Shown in pieces: positions 57,612-64,000 of a stretch of DNA of 64,000 nucleotides. The position numbers and the translations under genes were made by a program. The stretch is from assembly GCA_964630775.1 (NCBI GenBank), contig CAZVYY010000004.1, positions 1 to 64,000 of the forward strand, read 5' to 3'. Numbering within the stretch: the first letter of the stretch is position 1; the number at the start of each line of letters is the position of its first letter. This DNA comes from Anaeroglomus sp964630775 (GTDB lineage Bacteria; Planctomycetota; Phycisphaerae; Sedimentisphaerales; Anaerohalosphaeraceae). The notes under the pieces were generated by a model. It searched no databases, was not told where the DNA came from, and saw only the letters and a list, made by a program, of their open reading frames with translations.

Positions 57612-59413
57612 CAGCCAAAAATATTGTCACGCAATGTTTTTTTGGTCATTTTATAAAAACCCAGTCCCGCACAGGCATACACCAGCGATGTAATCGCAAT
57701 CACAATTGTCGTTGCCATAAAGCCCGACCAATCCACCTGAGCCATCGGCGGCCAGTCATAATTCAGCGATGCAAAGGAGCGGGCCGCATGAACCTCCCCG
57801 CCTCCGCCGGCCAGGGCAATGCTCACATGCGCAATCGGATGGAAGGCCAAGACCAGCTCAATCAAATCTCCTTCGCCGGTTAATCCGGCAAATATCGGGA
57901 TGCCCAGCCACAGTCCCCCTGCAAGCCCCACATTGGCCATCACGGCGGCGGTGGTTTTGCGGCACATACTGCTGAAAAACAGTCCCGAGCCCAGCGTGAA
58001 TAATCCAATGCCTGCCCCAATGATAAACAGATGCAGCGAGACCGCAGGATGCAGATATCCCACCAGCGTGAAAATCAGCAGATGCGCCGCCAGCAGAAAC
58101 CAGGCCGGGATGCTCTTGCGAACCACGCCGGCGGCCTTGCCAAACAGAACCTGCCCTGCCGTCAGCGGGGTTGCCATTAAAATCGGCCAGCTTTGTGCTT
58201 CACGTTCTGTCGTAATCATTGTTGCAGACAGTAATATCGTTTCTACAATGCCCACCAGAAACAGGACAATACCGTAAATCACTTGCGTATAATCTTCGTC
58301 CAGATACCGCTCCTTGATCCCGATCCCATACGAAGCCACCAGAACTGCGGCCGCAATAATCGCTGTGATAATCGTTTTGATGCGCCGACGGCCCTGAAGC
58401 CAGGGTTCGCGGGTTTCCTTCCAGAAGACGGGCGGACCGGTGACGGTCCGCAATTTTACATTGGACTCAGGCTCAAAAGAAGATTCGTTCCTGAATTTCC
58501 ACCACCCGGCCAGAATGGGGCGGTCCACCTGTCCGCCGATTTGTGACAGGGCCACACGACGAACGATTTTGGCGGCCAGCAGCAAAATCAGAATGGATTC
58601 AGCCAGAACAATTCCGCAATGCCACGGCCAGAACATCGGGACATGAAATCCGACCGGCATGGCGGAGGACTGATTCAGGGCAAATCCCACATACGGATTC
58701 ACAAAGGACAGGAAGATCAGGAATTTCTGATTCAACTGGGAGTCCATAAAAAATTTCCAACTGCTCAGCCAGCCCAGCAGCACCGGCACGCCGAGATACC
58801 AGATAATCATCGCCAAAATAGTTTGAACAATGACGCTGTAAGCCCGTTTTTGGAAGATGGAGATAAACAGGCTCAGCGTGCCGGCAAAAATGGCCGCCGT
58901 CAGCGTAATGCAGAAACTGCTGATGACATACCCCCACGGCACGCCGCCCAGCAGGCTGATCAGCCCCAGCACCGGCAGGGACAATCCGATTAATATCATC
59001 AGCGACAGCAGGCGACTGACCAGCTTGCCGAAGACTATCTGAAATCCCGTAATCGGCGTGGTCATCAGGACGCCGAGTGTTTTATGATAGATTTCATCAC
59101 TGATGGCACTGCTCAAAAAGACCACCGCCAGCAGTTGGGCCGACAGAAACTGCATCCAGGTCAGTATCATCGTCAGTGTAATGCCTATCTGAGACATTTG
59201 TGAGACGCGCCAGGCTGTATTGGCGCTGCCGCCTCGCATCATTTGCGCCCACGGTACAGCCACGACCAGCAGCATCACAACCAGATACAGGAAACGAACC
59301 AGATAGCTGCGTTTCCGCCGGGCCATAACGCGCAATTCCTTATCCATAATCGGACCGGCCAGCCAGCGGGGGCTGATAAATCTAAAACTATGTTTTAGCC
59401 TGGATAACAGCAT
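57611..59413 (-). CDS. double-length ABC-2 type permease (second of three)
   Basis: 600 residues, same two-half plan as its neighbours: GPIMDKELRVMARRKRSYLVRF, SQMSQIGITLTMIL, AISDEIYHKTLGVLMTTPIT in the first half; GPPVFWKETREPWLQGRRR and ATMITTEREAQSWPILMATPLTAGQ in the second. The linker (about 295-315) is charged. Paralogous to 55800 and 59422. The start lies 8 bp after the upstream permease stop; an AAAGGA is close to the ATG. Confidence 0.85.
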   Translation of the reverse strand: MLLSRLKHSFRFISPRWLAGPIMDKELRVMARRKRSYLVRFLYLVVMLLVVAVPWAQMMRGGSANTAWRVSQMSQIGITLTMILTWMQFLSAQLLAVVFLSSAISDEIYHKTLGVLMTTPITGFQIVFGKLVSRLLSLMILIGLSLPVLGLISLLGGVPWGYVISSFCITLTAAIFAGTLSLFISIFQKRAYSVIVQTILAMIIWYLGVPVLLGWLSSWKFFMDSQLNQKFLIFLSFVNPYVGFALNQSSAMPVGFHVPMFWPWHCGIVLAESILILLLAAKIVRRVALSQIGGQVDRPILAGWWKFRNESSFEPESNVKLRTVTGPPVFWKETREPWLQGRRRIKTIITAIIAAAVLVASYGIGIKERYLDEDYTQVIYGIVLFLVGIVETILLSATMITTEREAQSWPILMATPLTAGQVLFGKAAGVVRKSIPAWFLLAAHLLIFTLVGYLHPAVSLHLFIIGAGIGLFTLGSGLFFSSMCRKTTAAVMANVGLAGGLWLGIPIFAGLTGEGDLIELVLAFHPIAHVSIALAGGGGEVHAARSFASLNYDWPPMAQVDWSGFMATTIVIAITSLVYACAGLGFYKMTKKTLRDNIFG

Positions 59414-59421
59414 AAGTCCTT

Positions 59422-61137
59422 TTAAAAGGTATCAAATATTTTGTTTCGGATTCGTTTTTCCGCCGAAGCCATGAATGCCATTCCGATACAGGTCATCACA
59501 ATCAGACGAACAAACCAGACCAATCCCATCGCCATAACAATCTCATTAAAATCAGTCTGTATCACCGCCGGAATAATAATCAGGGGATTCAAATAGGCAA
59601 CACATGGACAGACCATACTCAGGCCAATCGGCAAGGCAAAGGCTGCCGTGACCGCCGCGGTTGAACTTTTCAGACGTGCACTGAAATACATCCCAAGGCC
59701 CAGCAGAAAATAGACACAGCCGGCCAGCTCCAGCGGCACCGTCAATAGCGACAGCGGACTGAGCACACCGGCGGCGGTGAATACAATCAGATGAATTCCG
59801 ATCCACAACCACACCGGCATGGTTCGCCGCACCACCGCCCAGACCTTGCCCATCAGAATCTGCCGGTCATCCAGCGGCGTCGTCAGCAGAGATATCCAGG
59901 TGCGTGCCTCTTTTTCCACCACGATGGCGCGGGCCGACAGCGACATGACCTGCAGCATGGCCCATATAATCAGCAGCTCGATGACCGCAATATGAAATCC
60001 TTCTTCGCGAAGCCAGCCGCAATAGGCAACCCCGCCATACAGGCCGCAGATCGTCAGTGCCATCACAATGTTCATCCATTGATGCCCAAACCCCCACAAA
60101 CCCGCCCTGGACAGTTCTTTGCGTGTCACCGGATTCATTCCTTCGGGGAATGTCATCAGCGGCGCTGCCGTTTCCGCAGCGGCTGGAGACGGCCTGCTGC
60201 GCAGCCGCCGCAGCCATCGCTGTGCGAAACCGACCTGGTGCCGGGTCGTGACCGTGCGTACTTTGCGTATGCACAATCCCATCAGCACGATGCAAAATCC
60301 CAGCATGGACAGACAATGCACCGGCCAGGGATAGACCGCAGACGCCGAGCTTTGGGCACCCAGCAGGGATTTGCTGACCACTGTAAAAGCCACAAATGGA
60401 TTTAACAAAACGAGTACGGCCTCAACCCAGTCAGGAATTTGAACAGGCAGCCCTTTAAGTCCGGTCAGAAGCAGGGGTGATGCCACATAGAATACCAGGC
60501 AGGTCAGCAGGGTCAGGTAAATGACCTGATAAGCGGGTCGGCGGGAAATCGAATACCACAGGCTGATCAGCCCCGCGGTCATTGCCGCGGTAAGGATGAT
60601 GCAGGTCCCGGCGATCAGAAAATTCCACGGCACACCGCCCATGCTGCGCAGGATGGATAGAATCGGCATGGATATTCCCGCCAGCAGCATCAACTGCCAC
60701 AGTCGGGCAAAGAGCTTACCCAGGACAATCTGAATGCAGGTCACCGGGCTGCTCAGCAGCGAATCGAGCGTATTTTTGCGAATCTCATCCGATATCGCAC
60801 TGCTGAGCATCACCACCGCCAGAAGTTGGAGAACAATAAATTCAAACCAGAAAATCGTCATGGTCGTGCTCAGCGCCACCTGCGACATGCGGGAGGCCTG
60901 ATACAGAGCCGCTCCGCCGGCTGCCGGGCCTATCACAGCCAAAAACCAGACCTGGGCCAGGATGAGCGTCAGCAGCACAATGTAGCCGGTGCGAAGAAAA
61001 TAATACCGCTTGCGACGGCTGGTAACACGCAGCTCTTTGTCCAGAATCGGCCCCACGACGCGATAGAAACCGAGCCTGTCGGCCAGATACTCCCATTGTT
61101 CAGCCAGGGCATTCAGTGTCTGTATGGTCGAACTCAT
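59422..61137 (-). CDS. double-length ABC-2 type permease (first of three)
   Basis: 571 residues: GPILDKELRVTSRRKRYYFLRTG, SRMSQVALSTTMTIF, AISDEIRKNTLDSLLSSPVT in the first half; NPVTRKELSRAGLWGFGHQW and SARAIVVEKEARTWISLLTTPLDDRQ in the second. About 11-12 membrane helices. It follows the ATPase gene by 11 bp and is the most diverged of the three. Each half carries the cytosolic coupling-helix pattern of ABC-2 permeases. Confidence 0.85.
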   Translation of the reverse strand: MSSTIQTLNALAEQWEYLADRLGFYRVVGPILDKELRVTSRRKRYYFLRTGYIVLLTLILAQVWFLAVIGPAAGGAALYQASRMSQVALSTTMTIFWFEFIVLQLLAVVMLSSAISDEIRKNTLDSLLSSPVTCIQIVLGKLFARLWQLMLLAGISMPILSILRSMGGVPWNFLIAGTCIILTAAMTAGLISLWYSISRRPAYQVIYLTLLTCLVFYVASPLLLTGLKGLPVQIPDWVEAVLVLLNPFVAFTVVSKSLLGAQSSASAVYPWPVHCLSMLGFCIVLMGLCIRKVRTVTTRHQVGFAQRWLRRLRSRPSPAAAETAAPLMTFPEGMNPVTRKELSRAGLWGFGHQWMNIVMALTICGLYGGVAYCGWLREEGFHIAVIELLIIWAMLQVMSLSARAIVVEKEARTWISLLTTPLDDRQILMGKVWAVVRRTMPVWLWIGIHLIVFTAAGVLSPLSLLTVPLELAGCVYFLLGLGMYFSARLKSSTAAVTAAFALPIGLSMVCPCVAYLNPLIIIPAVIQTDFNEIVMAMGLVWFVRLIVMTCIGMAFMASAEKRIRNKIFDTF

Positions 61138-61148
61138 TCGACGGTTCC

Positions 61149-62075
61149 TTAATGCACCAGGCCCTGGGTCAATTGCAGGAAGGCCTGATCCAGTTTGACC
61201 TGTTCAGGCTCAAGACTGATTAAATCCAGCCCAGCCTGCACCAGCGTTCGGGCAATCAGGGCGTTGGCCGCGTTGCCGTCCTTGCAGGATACGGTTAAGG
61301 CATCCCCGATCTGCTGGACTTGTTCGATTTCCGGCAGCGCCCCCAGCAATGCCGCGGCCTGCTCGGTATTGGCCGCGACACGGACGCGAACCTTGCTGTG
61401 AACGCCCAGCTTCTGGCGAATCTGCTCCATCGTGCCTGAAAAAACCAGCTTGCCCTGCTCGACAATGCCGACATGGTCGCAGATTTCCTCCAGTTCGCTG
61501 AGGATATGGCTGGAAATCATAATAGTCTTGCCCATGCGTTTCAATTCCCGCAGCAGTTCCTTGATTTCAATTCGGGCACGCGGATCCAGACCGCTGGCCG
61601 GTTCGTCCAGAATCAGGGCCTTGGGGTCGTGAATCAGCACGCGAGCGAGCCCCAGCCGCTGCTGCATACCGCGGGACAGGCTGTCCACGGTGGCGTGCTT
61701 TTTGCCCACCAGATCGGTCAATTCCAGAACGCCTTCGACAATCCCTTTGCGTTTTCCCGGGGGGATGTCAAATGCCGCGGCAAAGAATTCAAGGTATTCA
61801 AACACCTTCAGGTCGTCATAGACGCCCATGAAATCCGGCATATAGCCGACCACCCGGCGGACCTTCTGGCCGCTGGTTGCAACGTCCATCCCGTCGATGT
61901 AGGCCTTGCCCGATGTCGGTTCCAGCAGTGTTGCCAGAATACGCATGGTGGTCGTCTTGCCGGCGCCGTTGGGGCCGATGAAGCCGAAGATATCCCCTGC
62001 CGCAATCGTCAGGTCCAGATTCGACAATGCGGTTAAAGCTCCATATTGCTTGGTTAAACCCTTGGTCTCAATCAT
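61149..62075 (-). CDS. ABC transporter ATP-binding protein
   Basis: 308 residues: Walker A GPNGAGKTTTMRI (about 34-46), Q-loop region VVGYMPDFMGVYDDL, signature LSRGMQQRLGLAR (Gly-Gly replaced by Arg-Gly; about 133-145), Walker B ALILDEPASGLDP and His-loop ISSHILSEL. The C-terminal 80 residues form the extra domain seen in ABC-2 exporters. It energises the permeases encoded directly downstream. It starts 4 bp before the end of the auxiliary gene, with GGAAGG upstream. Confidence 0.95.
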   Translation of the reverse strand: MIETKGLTKQYGALTALSNLDLTIAAGDIFGFIGPNGAGKTTTMRILATLLEPTSGKAYIDGMDVATSGQKVRRVVGYMPDFMGVYDDLKVFEYLEFFAAAFDIPPGKRKGIVEGVLELTDLVGKKHATVDSLSRGMQQRLGLARVLIHDPKALILDEPASGLDPRARIEIKELLRELKRMGKTIMISSHILSELEEICDHVGIVEQGKLVFSGTMEQIRQKLGVHSKVRVRVAANTEQAAALLGALPEIEQVQQIGDALTVSCKDGNAANALIARTLVQAGLDLISLEPEQVKLDQAFLQLTQGLVH

Positions 62076-62078
62076 AAT

Positions 62079-64000
62079 TCACCTTCCGTTATCCTGAGTG
62101 ATTCTGGTTACTTGTCGTACATACTGCAAATGATTCTGGCCGAATGTCCGGTCTTTAAGACCCAATGGAATCGGCGGCTGGTCGTATTCGGCACAGACCA
62201 CCGCCATCGTGCCGGTCTGGAGATAGGCTGCCATCGCTTCGCTCCGCTGACGGGCACCCTGCGACCAGCATACCGCCGCCAGATAATCCGGCCGCTGCTG
62301 CTCTGGGCTGTCGTAATAATACGGATTGATGGCTCTTGTAGAGCCTCCCCAGTTCATCCAGCTATCTCCGGTTGTAATCGAGCCGCTGAATTCACGGCTG
62401 GCCCCGGCTTCGACACGGTCAAACGCCAACAGCCGTCCATCCCTGAGCAGGACAACGCCTCGAAGGATGGCCTGCAAACCCCGATTTTCAACCACCACCC
62501 TGATGGCTTCGCCGTTTTGGGTAATGGTCGCTTTCATCGGCAATGAGGGTATCGGCTCTTCCACCAGAAGGCACTGCATCGTCCAGATATGAACCGGTAT
62601 TAAAGACGGCAGATTTCCGCCGTCGTATTGATTGCAATAGAGGGTTCGCATCGCCTTCTGACGCGAATAGGAATACATATAGTCCTGTGAGGGCGCCACC
62701 GCCGACCACCATTGCCTGGGTTTCAATTTGGTGGGCACATACGATTCACTGCCGGGGGAGAACAGCCCGCAATAGCCCGTGTTCCAGCCGGCGCCGCCGG
62801 CAAATCCATCGCTGACGGATACGGCACGAACCTGCATATCGCCGGCACGCAGGGCCTGGACACCCCAGTAGGAGCCTGCCGAGAAAATCACGATCCAGGC
62901 CGCACAGGTCACCCAGGTCCAGGGCAGTTTATCGATTTTTTTGAGCAGCAGATAATCCACCGGCCCCAGCAGCACCGCCAGCAGGACCAGCAGCAGCACC
63001 ACCCACCAGACACTCAGCGGACGCATCTGCGGGATATCATAGAGAAACTCCATCACCCGGTTGGCCGCTGACAGGCCCGGATTGACACGATAATTATAGG
63101 AACGGCGGTATTGATTGCCTGTATTCGCATCTTTTTCACTGGGCAGGTCGGATTTGCATACCAGCTTTCGCGACAATGCCCCAGGCTTAATACCCATCAA
63201 TGCTGAATCCTCACTTTCAAGAATCTTGTTTCCGGCATTGTCCAAGGCTTCTTCCACGGGCTCTTCCAGGATCTTTCCCAGCCAGCGAATCCACAGTCTT
63301 TCCGGTTCTTTTTTGAAAGCCTCGGCCAGCAGGTCGGGGTCAAATCCCAGCACCGCCGCCTTGCCGAAGCCCGTCCAGCCCGAGGCAAAAACGCCCTGGC
63401 CGCTGCTGTCGGACTCAAGTTTCCACAGAACCGCATCGGGCCGCAGTGTGATGGGCCAGGCAGGCACGATTGCCCCAGTGCCGGCTTTATCCAGTGCGGC
63501 ATCGACGTTCATCTGCTGCTGCTGGGCAATATCCAGCGGCAGCATCGTAAGCAGCGGACAATCGACGGGCATGGGGTTGGACCCCAGAATCACCATCAGC
63601 CGGCCGCCGTTGGAGACCCACTCGGTCACGGCCTTCCACTGTTCGGCGCGGATGCTGTCCCATTGCAGGTCATAGAGAACCAGCGCATCCAGACAGACAT
63701 AGCCGGTCCAGTCCCACGGCATGGCTCTGGGCAGTTTATCTTTCAGGTACACCTCGCCGGTTCCCTCGCCGCAAATCGTCGCGGTTTTTTCCGGCAGCAT
63801 CACCAGGCCGAATTTTCCGCGTCCGACAAGGCCAATCAGCAAATCCTGCTGGTTGACGGCCATCAGGCCGCGGCTGTTTTGAGAATAATCCCATAACATA
63901 AAGTCGCTGGACCAGACCACCCGGCCGTGGTCGTCTTTAATCTGCGCCGTGCAACTATCGGCGGCATACGTCAGCTTGGTTGACAGCGGCACATACAGCG
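62079..64000 (-). CDS. auxiliary membrane protein of the ABC system, 5' end outside window
   Basis: At least 640 residues. The frame stays open to the window edge, so the GTG at 63992 is not the true start. An extracytoplasmic region with a glutamine-amidotransferase-like strand/turn pattern (LVLYDLQWDSIRAEQWKAV, NGGRLMVILGSNP) precedes a single or double membrane segment PLSVWWVVLLLVLLAVLLGPVDYLLLKKIDKLPWTW (about 335-375 of the visible part). The LGPVDYLLLKK motif is typical of planctomycete proteins accompanying ABC-2 exporters, comparable in role to GldG. A beta-rich C-terminal domain follows. The substrate is unknown. It probably begins the ABC operon or continues from further upstream genes. 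Confidence 0.7.
   Translation of the reverse strand, partial: LYVPLSTKLTYAADSCTAQIKDDHGRVVWSSDFMLWDYSQNSRGLMAVNQQDLLIGLVGRGKFGLVMLPEKTATICGEGTGEVYLKDKLPRAMPWDWTGYVCLDALVLYDLQWDSIRAEQWKAVTEWVSNGGRLMVILGSNPMPVDCPLLTMLPLDIAQQQQMNVDAALDKAGTGAIVPAWPITLRPDAVLWKLESDSSGQGVFASGWTGFGKAAVLGFDPDLLAEAFKKEPERLWIRWLGKILEEPVEEALDNAGNKILESEDSALMGIKPGALSRKLVCKSDLPSEKDANTGNQYRRSYNYRVNPGLSAANRVMEFLYDIPQMRPLSVWWVVLLLVLLAVLLGPVDYLLLKKIDKLPWTWVTCAAWIVIFSAGSYWGVQALRAGDMQVRAVSVSDGFAGGAGWNTGYCGLFSPGSESYVPTKLKPRQWWSAVAPSQDYMYSYSRQKAMRTLYCNQYDGGNLPSLIPVHIWTMQCLLVEEPIPSLPMKATITQNGEAIRVVVENRGLQAILRGVVLLRDGRLLAFDRVEAGASREFSGSITTGDSWMNWGGSTRAINPYYYDSPEQQRPDYLAAVCWSQGARQRSEAMAAYLQTGTMAVVCAEYDQPPIPLGLKDRTFGQNHLQYVRQVTRITQDNGR

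Overview
This window reads as a moderate-GC chromosome segment of a Planctomycetota bacterium, most likely of class Phycisphaerae (Sedimentisphaerales-like). The grounds are a planctomycete-style type II secretion operon encoded mostly by diverged, low-complexity-rich proteins, a giant secreted protease ending in the dockerin-like DxDxDG / DLxxxxxxWL module typical of this class, and planctomycete-type double ABC permeases. The assignment is inference; there is no rRNA or marker alignment. No tRNA, rRNA, CRISPR array, prophage or transposase gene was recognised.

Layout. 0.3-7.3 kb: scattered single genes, namely a secreted Met/Gln-rich protein with a thioredoxin-like stretch, a ThyA-family protein, a secreted alkaline phosphatase, a CDP-alcohol phosphatidyltransferase, a zinc-ribbon membrane protein and a PilZ protein, with a candidate small RNA near 5.2-5.3 kb. 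7.7-10.1 kb: murD and pyrF (minus strand). 10.3-18.7 kb: a DUF2140-like anchored protein, then two secreted enzymes (a GH99-like glycoside hydrolase and a 1,908-residue subtilisin-type multidomain protease), each followed by or separated by clear intrinsic terminators. 19.0-20.8 kb: the UPF0210/UPF0237 pair. 20.8-37.8 kb: a long minus-strand type II secretion (T2SS) cluster in the order DUF1573 lipoprotein - gspC-like - gspD - gspE - gspF - gspG - gspH - gspI - gspJ - gspK - gspL - gspM. Two small foreign-looking genes are wedged into it: a GIY-YIG nuclease between gspD and gspE, and an S23-type four-helix-bundle gene between gspE and gspF.

38.0-48.3 kb: a plus-strand glycan cluster (polyprenyl-phosphate-type GT2, a GT-C membrane glycosyltransferase, three GT4 enzymes and two asparagine-synthase-like amidotransferases in a duplicated asnB-GT4 arrangement) behind a good sigma70-like promoter. 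It converges, with a 2-bp gap, on a minus-strand set of four overlapping GT2 genes that lie downstream of rseP and dxr. 55.8-64.0 kb: an ABC export system with one ATPase, three paralogous double-length permeases and an auxiliary membrane protein that runs off the window.

How it works together: the T2SS would export the large dockerin-tagged protease and glycoside hydrolase seen in the same window; the GT/AsnB and GT2 clusters build a surface polysaccharide or lipid-linked glycan, with dxr supplying isoprenoid precursor. The most notable new observation is the insertion between gspD and gspE: a GIY-YIG gene plus a 148-bp palindromic inverted-repeat element is bracketed by a 61-bp direct repeat of the gspE start, so the inserted unit appears to have duplicated the start of its target gene and left gspE intact.
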